NCBI GenBank assembly: GCA_950295325.1 | Contig: OX485804.1 | Location: 50,456,429 to 50,520,428, forward strand | Length of the DNA stretch: 64,000 nucleotides | DNA from: Polytrichum commune | Lineage: Eukaryota > Streptophyta > Polytrichopsida > Polytrichales > Polytrichaceae | Direction of reading: 5' to 3' | In this document: positions 1 through 10,203 of the stretch, in pieces | How the letters are laid out: each line of letters starts with the position of its first letter | How positions within the stretch are numbered: position 1 is the first letter of the stretch | Notes under the pieces: generated by a model | Told to the model about the DNA's origin: nothing | The model's database searches: none | What the model saw: the letters and a program-made list of their open reading frames with translations, nothing else | Translations under genes and position numbers: made by a program

Positions 1-3000
1 TCCCCATAATTGTAAAAATTAGGACCTAGACTTCCCGAGCCCGAATCTATAACAACCCTTTGACCTTCGGGATGGACGACTCCCACCAATGCCTTGCCAA
101 TCTCATTCTCGTTTAAGTCATCAATTTCCTTCTCCAATGGCAAATACATCTCCTTCTTCATCCATCCTTCTAATGAACCAATGGACACTATGACCCTATT
201 ACCCTCCGGACCATAAGTGATGGATGGTTTAGGTCCACCCCAATTGACCATAGCATTCGCCATCCGCAACCAAGGCCTACCTAGCAAAATGGGGAAGGTG
301 TCCTTGTTGGAGTGCATTTTAATGACATGGAAGGTGACCAAGTACTCCTCACCTCCCGTAGTCATTCTACAATCCTTGATCATCCCCAAAGGCGTAGTCG
401 AACTTTGATTTGCCATATTTATGACCAAAGGTGAAGGCCCCGTGAGTCCAAGTCCCAATTTTTTCATAGTATCCTCCGGTAGTATATTTAGACTACTCCC
501 TCCGTCGACTAGCACATTAGGAACCACCTTATCTACTATAACAACTTCTATTTCTATAGCTTTCACGTCTCTTCCACCTTGTGATTGGATCCTAGCGGCT
601 ATTTTAGCTTTCACCTTCCTCATCCTCTTGTGTACCGGCATTCCCTCCTTTAATGTTTTCCTTGCCGTGGGTGAAATTTCCAATAGTTGGCCGAAAGTAA
701 TATCCGCCTTGAGTGTACTAAGGTCCGCCCACAAGTCGTACCCGGTAGATCTTTCCACCTTAGAATTACCCACTACGTCGAATTCGTCTACGGGAACCCC
801 CGGTCCTTCCCATTCACCCACATCGCTATTATCCAAGTCATGTACCGCATTAGTCCTCTCCCTATCTTGTAAAATTATATTTTCCCTCTCCACATCCTTA
901 GTAGCTCTTCTAGCTACCCTATCCAACTCGGAGAGATTAATCTCTTCATCCGAAGAGTAATTTCCTTGCTCTCCTATTCCTACCTCCAACGGGGCATCCC
1001 CTCTCCTAGCCCTAGTAGTTACCGCTAGTGCAGGTGCTTCTTCAACCACACCCTTACCCTTCACTAACTCATATGTAATAGCATTGGTGTGAGGAGGCCA
1101 TTGACTTTGCTCCTCTCCAATTCTCGTTGGGAGAGGAAGCATGTCATCACATGTGGCCTCCAACACTCCATCCATGAACCTAACATCTTGGGAGTTAGAT
1201 GGTCCCGGATCCGTTGGAGGCGCTTGTCTCCCGTTACTACCATTAGGTGGAACTCCTTGTCTATTTTGTATTGGAATGTAACCGGTTGTAGTTTGCAAGC
1301 CCGCCGGTGGATGAAAAGTTTGCCTAGCATTACTATGGTCATAGTATAAGTTAGGTGGCCTAAGTTCATTGGCCGGTACTCCTTGTGGCCTAGCGCCTCG
1401 CATATTATCCCTTGCTTGTTGTTGTGGATTAGCCACCGGGTAAGGGACATTAATTATTTTGTCCGGTTGGCGACACGTATCCGAGGGATGACTTCCTCCA
1501 CAATTGCTACAATTAAACTCTTGACCTTCGGACCAACATTGTCCTTGAGCGTGCCACCTTCCACAAAAGGGATGAAATTCCTTCTTCTCTAAATTTTGGC
1601 CACCTTGCCCTCTAGGTTGTGGTCCTCTATTGCTTCCATTTCCATAGTGAGGTGGCGCTTGACCTCGTTGATTTTGTTGAGGTGGGTTACCGTTTCCTCT
1701 TTGGTCACGGTTTTGTCCACTTCTACAAAATTGACGCGTGTGGCCCGGTTGGCCACATTGGACACACCATAATCCGGAAGAATGCCTACCCGACTCAACC
1801 GGGGGTGGAGGCCCCGGTTGTTGACTCCGGATCATTAATGACATTTGATCCGTGAGGCTTTGCATTTGTTTTATCATAGCCTCTTGGAATCCTAGTTGGC
1901 TAGCACCTAGTCTTCTCTCAACCTCCTCCAAGTGTGGATCCGTTCTAGGGGCCGGTAGTGCCAAAAGAGGTGCCGGTTCCCTAACCGCTAAAGGTCGGGG
2001 ACCGGTGTCCACAATGGCATATGGAATTTGGTTCTCATACTTAGCGGGTTCTACCGCTACCACCCTAGGGCGTATGGGGATGAATTGTGGGATCAATTCA
2101 TCCTCCCTTCTCCATAGCCTTTCGTGATCTTTATCCAAGTTTTCAATATCTCTAGCCGCACGCTTGGCATCCGCCAAGGTCAAGGGATTCCTTTCTAGAA
2201 CACCCCTAATAGTTCCGGACTTAAAAAACCCTTGAATGAAAAATTGCTTTAGCGTGTCGTCGTTGAGCATGGTACCCACAAATCTAGTGCACACTAAATC
2301 AAACCTCCTAATGTAAGCCGAAATTTCTTCCTCCCTTCCTTGCTTCAATGACGACAATGCCCTTAATGCGGTACTTTGACCCACTTCCGGCCTAAATTCG
2401 TTAAGAAACTCCCTTTGTAATTGTTCCCATCCCCTAAAATGTCCCTCGGCATGATCCCGATACCATTCATAGGCTTCCCCCTCTAGAGTGGTAGGAAACC
2501 ACACTAACCAATAACCCGGGTCGGTTATGAGGAAGCTAGCCAACCGTTCGATATACCGTTCCATGTGCCGAGAGGGGTCCTCATCCTTGGTCCCATAAAA
2601 TTTAGGGAGATGAGATGGCATATCCATCGCCGCTAAATTTTGTGGAACCACAATTGGTAGGCCTCTTGGCCTAACCAATGGGTCTATTGGAGGTATAGGA
2701 GGTATGGGCGGAATTGGGGGTATGGGTGGTGGATCCATCCCCGGTTCCTCGGCCATGGTGACCGGTGAACTATTCAACAATCCCCTATCAACTTCTACCG
2801 GGAATTCTTCTCTAAGTGTGTAATTTTCCGAAGAAGTTTCACCACTCAATTTGGAGGGAGTGATCTCCTCTTCAAGTTGAGCTCCAAGTTCTAAGGTGTC
2901 TAGAATTGACCTAGTCCTAGGTTCGACGTTCAAACAACTCTCTATTCTAACATTATCTTGTTCTAATCTATCACTGATTTTAGAGGACCGCCTCTTTCGA

Positions 3001-3059
3001 GTAGATTTCTCTAGTCCTACTATCAAACTTGGTTTTTGTGAGCGAGTCCTACCTTGCAT
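1..3059 (-). CDS. Gag-protease polyprotein of G1 (continues past the window edge)
   Basis: One frame is open from the ATG at 3059-3057 to position 1, about 1019 codons without a stop; the next in-frame stop upstream is at 3083-3081. In order it shows a basic, Ser-rich N terminus, an acidic stretch, a proline repeat (PIPPIPPIPP, near 2700), a retrotransposon gag capsid region (WLVWFPTTLEGEAYEWY; ISAYIRRFDLVCTRF, about 2600-2100), a CX2CX4HX4C zinc knuckle (CVQCGQPGHTRQFC, 1766-1725), a second CX2CX3HX4C knuckle (CSNCGGSHPSDTC, about 1515-1477), and a retroviral-type aspartic protease with the active-site signature VLVDGGSSLNIL near 505-480. Gag packages the RNA and the protease matures the polyprotein; RT, RNase H and integrase should follow outside the window. 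The DGGS form rather than DTGA is seen in some plant gypsy lineages. No break was found in the stretches I translated. Confidence 0.9.
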   Translation of the reverse strand, partial: MQGRTRSQKPSLIVGLEKSTRKRRSSKISDRLEQDNVRIESCLNVEPRTRSILDTLELGAQLEEEITPSKLSGETSSENYTLREEFPVEVDRGLLNSSPVTMAEEPGMDPPPIPPIPPIPPIPPIDPLVRPRGLPIVVPQNLAAMDMPSHLPKFYGTKDEDPSRHMERYIERLASFLITDPGYWLVWFPTTLEGEAYEWYRDHAEGHFRGWEQLQREFLNEFRPEVGQSTALRALSSLKQGREEEISAYIRRFDLVCTRFVGTMLNDDTLKQFFIQGFFKSGTIRGVLERNPLTLADAKRAARDIENLDKDHERLWRREDELIPQFIPIRPRVVAVEPAKYENQIPYAIVDTGPRPLAVREPAPLLALPAPRTDPHLEEVERRLGASQLGFQEAMIKQMQSLTDQMSLMIRSQQPGPPPPVESGRHSSGLWCVQCGQPGHTRQFCRSGQNRDQRGNGNPPQQNQRGQAPPHYGNGSNRGPQPRGQGGQNLEKKEFHPFCGRWHAQGQCWSEGQEFNCSNCGGSHPSDTCRQPDKIINVPYPVANPQQQARDNMRGARPQGVPANELRPPNLYYDHSNARQTFHPPAGLQTTTGYIPIQNRQGVPPNGSNGRQAPPTDPGPSNSQDVRFMDGVLEATCDDMLPLPTRIGEEQSQWPPHTNAITYELVKGKGVVEEAPALAVTTRARRGDAPLEVGIGEQGNYSSDEEINLSELDRVARRATKDVERENIILQDRERTNAVHDLDNSDVGEWEGPGVPVDEFDVVGNSKVERSTGYDLWADLSTLKADITFGQLLEISPTARKTLKEGMPVHKRMRKVKAKIAARIQSQGGRDVKAIEIEVVIVDKVVPNVLVDGGSSLNILPEDTMKKLGLGLTGPSPLVINMANQSSTTPLGMIKDCRMTTGGEEYLVTFHVIKMHSNKDTFPILLGRPWLRMANAMVNWGGPKPSITYGPEGNRVIVSIGSLEGWMKKEMYLPLEKEIDDLNENEIGKALVGVVHPEGQRVVIDSGSGSLGPNFYNYG

Positions 3060-3946
3060 TCCATAAGAATCGATCGACCCTCACTTGACCACACATAATC
3101 CTAGCAATTCCCCTCTTAATATTTTCACTTGTCTTGGTGTGGTTATAATTTTTTTAGGAGGTGAGGAAAAGAACCTGCAAGCCCACTTAGGTGAAAGAAT
3201 CCCAATAGGGGATAGGCATGTTCATGTTAATTTTTTGGTTAAGTCGGAGCATCACCTCCGCACCTTCCCGCAAATTAACACTCACCACAATACCGATTGT
3301 GAGGGGGTGACCTTCCGAGTAGATTATGTTAAAAGTCGAGGCTTCACCCTTCAACTTCTCACACCATCCACAATTCGGGAATTACCCTCTACAACGGATA
3401 ACAACAATCACGAGTACAAAAGGCATTCCTTAATTAGTTAATGAGTTCACTTTGAAGAAATAAACATACCTTGAGCAATCGCATCCCCCTGTGAGTTAGC
3501 ACTCCCCTCAATCGTGACTCAATGTAACAACACCATAAACTTTGTGAAATATTAATTTAATCTAGAGCATGAAATGACAACTCCCAAAACTTTGAGACTC
3601 ACCCCGAGGTGAGTGTCAAAGTTCAATGTCCTAAGGTGAATTTACCCTCTAATGTTTTAATGAGCTACTCGGTTATAGGTTCCTTTTAAGTTCTTAGCAA
3701 ATCCCCAAAAAGGTTGAGGACGCACCTTCGCCGCGCTCCTTCCTCAAAAATGAATTTGCGTAATTGACAATGCAATTCATTCCAAGGAATAGTTGAAATA
3801 CAATGAATTCAAATGTAACCCAAAGAGAGAATACTTACCGAGTTTCGGGTGCTCCTTCCCTTCTCTCAAGTTTGTGTCTCCAATTTTTCCTAGTTGCCTC
3901 CAAGTCTCCTAGTCGCCTCCAAGTCTTGTAACTACCTTCCGCTTCG
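3060..3946 (-). other. G1 untranslated leader between PBS and gag
   Basis: No coding signal. It lies between the primer binding site and the gag ATG. A 118-aa plus-strand ORF at 3085-3441 has no recognisable domain and runs against the element, so I treat it as chance. Confidence 0.6.
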
Positions 3947-3964
3947 CTCCCGGCGGACGCACCA
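3947..3964 (-). promoter_or_regulatory. Primer binding site of G1
   Basis: On the minus strand, four bases after the LTR end, the sequence is TGGTGCGTCCGCCGGGAG. It begins with the TGG expected for pairing to a tRNA 3' CCA end. It partly resembles a tRNA-Gly primer but I cannot assign the tRNA. A near twin (TGGTATGTCCGCCGGGAG) is found in G2 at 62108-62125, which supports the call. Confidence 0.6.
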
Positions 3965-3968
3965 ATTA

Positions 3969-5358
3969 TGTGAGGCCAAACCCCCCACCCTTAAGCGTCC
4001 GTAGTCCGAGTAGTGGGTTTGGGCTCACATTCCTCCGCGGTATTGGATTTGGACTTGGATGAGTCCATAGTGCAAGGTTCACCCTTCAAGTGGTCTTGGA
4101 TTTAACTAGCTCCTTCATAAACCCAGCTCCTTCATGAACCCACAACTTTGTAGTTGTAATCCCCAACTACCTCACTAATTATTCAAGCCCTTAACTAATC
4201 TTCCTACCTAATTTCCCTAATTCTACTAACAACCCCTTTCTAATCACACAATTCTTCTCTAATCCTAAAATCCTAAAATCCTAGAGAGGAGAGGGGGAGA
4301 GAGAATTTCCTAACTTCACTAAGACTAACTAATCCACACAAGTATATTTTTGCACTCATCACAACATCAAGTGCTCAACTCTTAAACATGGAACTTGCAA
4401 CCACGTGTATTCAAAACATGAACTTTAAGTACCACAAATTGGAATCATGAATTAACTTTAAAATCCTTCACGTCAACACTAATTCTACCAAGAGGTCAAG
4501 CCCTCTTCAAGGCTAACAAGCCTTGGCTCTCAAACTAAAAACTAAGCACACACATGTGCTCCAATATGGCTTCCCACACCCACACTTATAACTCGTGGGG
4601 TGCCTTGGAGCACAAAGGAAAGAGAGGATGAGTGAGGGAAGAATGAGGGATTATATAGTAAGCTTGAGGGGGTGAGCACCCTCAAGGCTCACGATAAGCC
4701 CTTGAGATTTCCTCCTACTTAGTAGGCGCCAATCCTATCTTCTAAGTCTTCCTCCCTCAAATGATCAACAAGGATCCTAATTCGAACATTTAACTAGCCT
4801 TGGCTTTCTACCTACCACACTTTACCAAACTTGGGATGCTTCAACCCAAACTTAGCCTCCTTCGCTTTCCGCCGCCATAACTTTCTCCCCTTACTTTCCC
4901 AAATCGTCGCTCACCACTTAATTCAAACCACGATGCTTAACTCGTGATTTGATTGGTGCTTTGAGAATTTGCTTATCCTCCACCTTGCATTCTTCCTTGG
5001 GCCTTCCCCATTAAGTGGCCATGATGAGGTGGTCCACTTGTGCGCTCCATGTGATCCTCCATTCATCCCAATTCGAATGCACTTGCCTCTTGAGTCACTT
5101 TGGTTGTCTCCATCCATTTGTACTAGCCTACTCACTAACTACTCAATCCAAGTTCTCCTTACCTATCCTCATTCACTCAAATCCTTCCGAAGGTAAAAAC
5201 ACAATAACAACTCACATCCTAGCCTCTTACAACATGGTACTTCTAAGACTAACATTTCACTCTTTTTATATTTTTGTGAAGTAACATGCTACTTCAAAGT
5301 GCATCAACTAACGTTTCAAGGGTCTAAGACTAAATGTGGGCACCCTTTTGGGCTCACA
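3969..5358 (-). repeat. G1 5' LTR, 1390 bp
   Basis: On the plus strand it starts TGTGAGGCC and ends GGGCTCACA, giving inverted ends TGTGAG/CTCACA. The left boundary abuts the primer binding site and the right boundary abuts E1 sequence. Small ORFs inside it are not conserved domains. Confidence 0.85.
4651..4658 (-). promoter_or_regulatory. Candidate TATA box in the G1 LTR
   Basis: Minus strand reads CTATATAA about 700 bases into the 1390-bp LTR. A TATA element is expected at the U3/R border of an active LTR. Assigned by motif and position only. Confidence 0.35.
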
Positions 5359-5361
5359 GAT

Positions 5362-5790
5362 GGCTATCCCAAGAGTGGGATGAGCCTTGCCACCAAGTCT
5401 TTGAGGGGCTTAAGACCAAGTTCCTCTTTACCACCCGTGTTCAAGTTCGCGGAGCTTGAAAAACCTTTTGAGGTGCATACGGGGGGCGAGTGACTTTACC
5501 ATTGGCGGATGTTGATGCAAGATGGATGGCCATCGCATATGAGAGCATGAAGCTCGATGGTTCGACTTGTGGAAGAAATGGCTATCCCAAGAGTGGGATG
5601 ATGTTTGTCACGAGTCTTTGGGGAGCTTAAGACCAAGTTCTCTTCGCCGCCCGTGCTCAAATTCGCGGAGCTTGACAAACCTTTTGAGGTGCATACGGGG
5701 GTGAGTGACTTTGCCAATGGTGGATTATGTGTAAGATGGATGGCCATTGCATATGCGAGCATAAAGCTCGATGGTTGTCAAAGAAGACAA
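5362..5790 (+). repeat. E1: RNase H-start tandem repeat, two units
   Basis: Units starting GGCTATCCCAAGAGTGGGAT begin at 5362 and 5580 (218 bp apart). Each encodes a decayed form of the gypsy RT/RNase H junction, with segments like LKTKFSSPPVLKFAE and FEVHTG and the DASDFAIGG-like region. The array continues outside the window, left of G1. Confidence 0.85.
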
Positions 5791-7063
5791 CCAACTCCTG
5801 ACAAAGAATTTCTTTGCGGTAGTGCATTGCTTGAAGATGTGGCGACACTAGTTGGGGTCGCACAAAGTAAAGGTCTACAAGGACAATGTGTCCTAAAAGT
5901 ATTTTGACAGACAAGCGCAAGTGAGCGCCAAGTCATTGCGTTGGCATGATAGCTTGGCGCTTATGAAGGTGGATTTAATCCACAAACCGGACCGTGGAAA
6001 TGTGGTGCCGGATGCGCTAAGTAGACGGGAAGAGTTCCAAGCAATGAGAACCATCCAAACCTTGTGGCTAATGTGTGCCGGCGAAGGAAACTTGTGATGC
6101 AAGATACGGGAGGGGTAAATTAACTACCCCAAAGCACAAATGCTTTTAGGTGAGCTTCGCAAGAGCAAGGTGCTCAAAGAGGTTAAGTTGGTGGACGGAT
6201 TGTTCAAGTGTAAACAAAGTCGGGTGTATGTGCCACAAGGCAAGTTGAGGCTATCGGTTTTGAAGGATGAATGTGATAGTCCTATTGCCGGCCATAGAGG
6301 AGAAAGAAAAAGCCGCCATAGAATGGTGTCATGGGGGTACCATTGGCGGTGCATAAAGAAGGATATAGCCCACTTTGTGAAGGCTTGGATGAAGTGCCAA
6401 GTGAACCGAGCCTCTTACCAAAAGTAAGGCGGCTTCTTCCAACCGTTGCCTATCCCGTCGGGGCCATGGCATAGTATGTGCATGGACTTGATCACAAGTT
6501 TGCCGGAGTCACATGGGTATGATGTCATCTTGTTGATGGTAGAGCGGTTTGCCAAGTTGGCACACATGGTGCCGATTGTGGGAACCGCCACCGCGTTGGA
6601 GACCGCATAGCCTTTTCTCAAAGGATGGTTGAGGCACCACGGGTTGCCAAGAGTGATTGTGTGGGATCAAGATCCAAAGTTCACAAGTGCATTTTCAATG
6701 CATTTCTCTAAGGAGGTCGGAATGAAACTAAGGTTTAGCACGGCCTTGCATTCCCAAATGAATGGGAAAGCGGAGCATGTGAATGTAGTCTTGAAGCAAT
6801 ACTTGAGGAACTTGGTGGGGGCGGACCAAGGAGATTGGGCGGTCTATGTGGGTCGAGCGAAGTGTAATTGCAATGTAGCCACGCACTTGGCTACCAAGGG
6901 GTGGTCTTTGGTGGTGGCTTATGGAGTGGATGCGCTCCAACCTATTAACCTAGCTCTCGAGGGGGCACATTCAACACTAGAGTTCAACCAAGATGGTGAG
7001 GACTTGGCCAAGGATGGTAAACAAGTCTTGGAGATGACCAAGTTGTTGGTGGAGAAAGCCTGA
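5781..7063 (+). pseudogene. E1: RNase H C-terminal part and integrase remnant
   Basis: RNase H residues follow the repeats (a HDKELL-like motif and a segment resembling GNVVPDALSR near 5990-6020). The integrase zinc-binding region follows (GHRGERKSRH ... CQVNRASYQK, 6280-6425) and then the catalytic core. Catalytic Asp residues sit in MDLITSLP and WDQDPKF and the Glu survives in GKAEHVN. Stops break the frame, notably TAG at 6608-6610, shared with E2 and E3, plus one after 6425. Non-functional as a protein. Confidence 0.85.
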
Positions 7064-7590
7064 AGGTGCTACGGAGTGCAAATCAATGCCGGGAGACGCG
7101 AAGTGGAGTATGAGGTGGGCCAATAAGGTGTTGTTGAATGTGGACAACTTCACCTTGCCCAAAGGCCTTACTCCAAAAGTTCATGTCCAAAATTGGAGCT
7201 TCGTTTTCCATTGTGGAACAAGTGTTCAAGGACATGTATAAGTTGGAATTACCGCCGGAGATCAAAGTGCATCCGACATTTCATGTCTCATTACGAAAGT
7301 CATTTTAGGACGACACCTTGTGGCCCGAACACAAGCAAGTGGTTAGGCCACGTCCCGACCTTGTGGAGGGCATTTGGAACATGAGGTAAGAGGGCATCCT
7401 CAAGTGTAGGAAGCCCAAGTGAAAATGAAAGAAAAAGTACAAAGGAATACTTGGTGAAATGGTGAGGATACCATAAGAAAGAAGCCGTTTGGGTAGCGGC
7501 AAGAGACATGATGAACGCCAAGGAATTGGTAAAGCACTTTGAAGAAACTAAGGCTACACATTCCAATAAAATGAAGCGTAGGCATTGATG
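7064..7590 (+). pseudogene. E1: integrase C-terminal tail and chromodomain remnant
   Basis: Broken frames encode a GQKVLLNV-like integrase tail, a LELPPEIKVHPTFHVS-like segment and a chromodomain remnant (EYLVKW-like near 7448, then WVAARDM) ending about 7588 in KMKRRH. A chromodomain at the integrase C terminus defines chromoviruses and is thought to steer integration to chromatin marks. Stops and small indels make it inactive. Confidence 0.75.
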
Positions 7591-9398
7591 AGGACATCAA
7601 TCTCCTTTAGTGGGGGAGAGACGCTAGTAGCACACTTAGCTTCGAGGCTAATTGCTCCACAACATTAACTTGTTCTTTGGCTTGAGGGAATAAAGTCCAA
7701 ACTTTAGTGGTGCAAAGAGAAAAGTACGAGATGAGGTCCTAGTCTTGTACTTGTGCTTGGTTAGTGGAAGAGGGGGAATAGATATGCCAAACTAGGTTGG
7801 GTAAGCCGAGTAATTGGGGCCATGGCTAGGAGGGGCCTAGGATAAAACCAAAAAACTTCTTAGCCGTGGGTGTCGCAACCCTTGCTAGCCCCCCTTGACA
7901 ATCTTGCCAATTTTCATTTCTACCAAAGGTTACGAGCGCTAACCATTCGCATTCCGCCATGCTAATGGATAGCTCCTCTTACCCCGGACCAATAGTTCAT
8001 AGGAGGGAACCAACCCTCCTACTTTGCTTTCGGGACTCACCCCTTAATCGCTAACCAACCCCTTTAATCGGTAACCAATCCTTAGATGTGGACTTCCATC
8101 CATGGAAGTCCAATCTTATGTTGATCATCGCGTTGCCGGAGCAACACTACAACAACCCGAACCATACTAGGCAACTATGGCCTCACATTAGGCCAATGCC
8201 AATGGAGGCCGTGCCGTTCGGCCTCGGGTGGGTGAGGCCACACCACCTCACCCATATAAGCCTCTAGGACTCTACGCGGGGCCCCTACCCCACCGTCAAC
8301 CAACCTCTTGTCTCCCTACCAAGAGTTGGGGCCAAGTGGACAATTTCCTTTAGCTGCTGGGCCTAGAACCCCCCAGCAGCTTCAGACCATCATAACTTTC
8401 TTGTATGATGTCTGATCATAACAACCAACCACTCCATCCTCATCTACGCTTCACGTAGATGCCGATGGACTCCTCACTTGCTCCATTCGAGCAAGTCTTG
8501 GGGAAGTTATGCCTGTTTGAACCTTGGCAGTCCCGGGAATCCCTCCCAGGCACTGCTGTACCAGGGCGCTGTCCCGGGACAGCGCCCCACTCAAATGGCC
8601 ATAACTCCTAGGTCACACCTCCGATTGAGGTGTTCTTGAGCATTCTAGAATCACCACGCCATGAGCTACGCATAGCTCATGGCCTTACCCTTGTGCCTCC
8701 TAGTCTTCGTGGGTGGGAGGCGTTCCCAACGCCCGGGGCCCTCACCCACACTAGGATCACTTGGGCCCTCTCACCAACGGCGCCACAAGTCCCGGGTGTC
8801 ACTCCGGGGTCCCCCTTGTGCCCATGGTGTTTCGGGCACTCCTCATGGAGAGGTGCGCGACAGTGGGCTTGTCCGGGCGGGGACAAGGTGATGGCGCGTG
8901 CTCATAAAAGTGCTACCCGCGAGCTAACGAGAGTTGGCGCATGGGAGTCATGAACCCATGTCTCGAAAGAGCAAAGTGGGAACCGAGTCGGGCGGGACTT
9001 GGCATCACCCCCGTGCGATCGAGGCGTGGCTTAACAATGGAAAGCCATCTCGGAGTTGCAACCGAGACAACTTAGTGGAAGCGTTGAGGTCTCGCCTAGA
9101 TGTGTCACGTTAGGCTAGTGGAGCCTAACGGGGGAGGCCCCAAAGGAGGGGCAACCCAAGTGAGTCCCAAAGTAGGTGGGTCTAGTATAGGTTAGGTCCT
9201 TGGATGAGAGATCCAAAGTCGCTAACGGACCACCTAGGAACGACACCTTTGGGACTATGCCAAATTTGAAGATGCATTGTGGGGGTCGCGCCCTAAGGTA
9301 AACACAATGCCGCACCATAGAGGATGGCAACTTGAGAATTGGTGTGCCGACTACGAGTATAGTCGATGAGGGCATCGACTCCGTTTGGTGGGGGTGAG
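7591..9398 (+). other. E1: 3' non-coding region with polypurine tract, interrupted by a solo LTR
   Basis: Counterparts in E2 (15665-16477) and E3 (23454-24267) are about 810 bp; here it is split by the reversed LTR at 7871-8862. The G/A-rich GGTGGGGGTGAG just before 9399 is the expected polypurine tract for plus-strand priming. A 155-codon antisense frame (9582-9115) is open in all three elements; see findings. Confidence 0.7.
7871..8862 (-). repeat. Solo LTR of the E family, inserted in reverse in E1
   Basis: It starts TGTCGCAACC and ends GCGCGACA on the plus strand, the reverse complement of the E-family LTR, and is 992 bp against 974 bp for the E2 LTRs. The 5-bp direct duplication GTGGG flanks it (7866-7870 and 8863-8867), and E2 and E3 carry the empty site. 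A solo LTR with an intact TSD is the usual product of recombination between the two LTRs of an inserted element. Confidence 0.93.
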
Positions 9399-10203
9399 TG
9401 TCGCGCACCTCTCCATGAGGAGTGCCCGAAACACCATGGGCACAAGGGGGACCCCGGAGTGACACCCGGGACTTGTGGCGCCGTTGGTGAGAGGGCCCAA
9501 GTGATCCTAGTGTGGGTGAGGGCCCCGGGCGTTGGGAACGCCTCCCACCCACAAAGACTAGGAGGCATGAGGGTGAGGCCATCAGCTATGCGTAGCTCAT
9601 GGCGTGGTGATTCTAGAATGCTCAAGATCACCTCAAGCGGAGGTGTGAGCTAGGAGTTATGGCCGTTTGAGTGGGGCGCTGTCCCGGGACAGCGCCCTGG
9701 TACAGCAGTGCCTGGGAGTGATTCCCGGGACTGCCAAGGTTCAAACAGGCATAACTTCCTCAAGACTTGCCCGAATGGGGCAAGTGAGGCGTCCATCGGC
9801 ATCTACGTGAAGCGTAGATGAAGATGGAGTGGTCGCTTGTTTGTATCAGACATCATACAAGGAAGTTATGATGGTCTGAAGCTGCTGGGGGCTTCTAGGC
9901 CCAGCGGCTAAAGGAAAGTGTCCACTTGGCCCCAACTCTTGGTGGAGAGACAAGAGGTTGGTTGACGGTGGGGTAGGGGCCCCGCGTAGAGTCCTAGAGG
10001 CTTATATGGGTGAGGTGGTGTGGCCTCACCCACCCGAGGCCGAACGGCAAGGCCTCCATGGGCATTGGCCCATTGTGAGGCCATAGTTGCCTAGTATGGT
10101 TCGGGTTGTTGTAGTGTTGCTCCGGCAATGCGATGATCAACATGGGATTGGACTTCCATGGATGGAAGTCCACATCTAGGAATGGGTTACCGATTAAGGG
10201 GTG
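9399..10203 (+). repeat. E1 3' LTR, left part (interrupted by E2)
   Basis: It starts TGTCGCGCAC directly after the polypurine tract and matches the family LTR until 10203, where E2 begins. The last five bases, GGGTG, are the E2 target duplication. The remainder is at 17457-17623. Confidence 0.92.

Larger units (their letters stand above)
1..5358 (-). mobile_element. G1: Ty3/gypsy LTR retrotransposon, 5' part
   Basis: Read on the minus strand this is LTR (3969-5358), 4-nt spacer, primer binding site, a leader of about 890 bp, then a gag-protease frame that leaves the window at position 1. It ends abruptly at 5358 inside the RNase H repeat of chromovirus E1, whose sequence resumes at 5359 with GATGG. 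G1 therefore inserted into E1 and the E1 5' half should lie left of the window. The other LTR, most of pol and the matching TSD are not visible. The uninterrupted gag-protease frame suggests a young, possibly autonomous copy. Confidence 0.85.

Noticed and set aside
421..960. 179-aa plus-strand ORF opposite G1 gag-protease
   Set aside because: It mirrors the antisense of the protease region; no domain and unsuitable composition.
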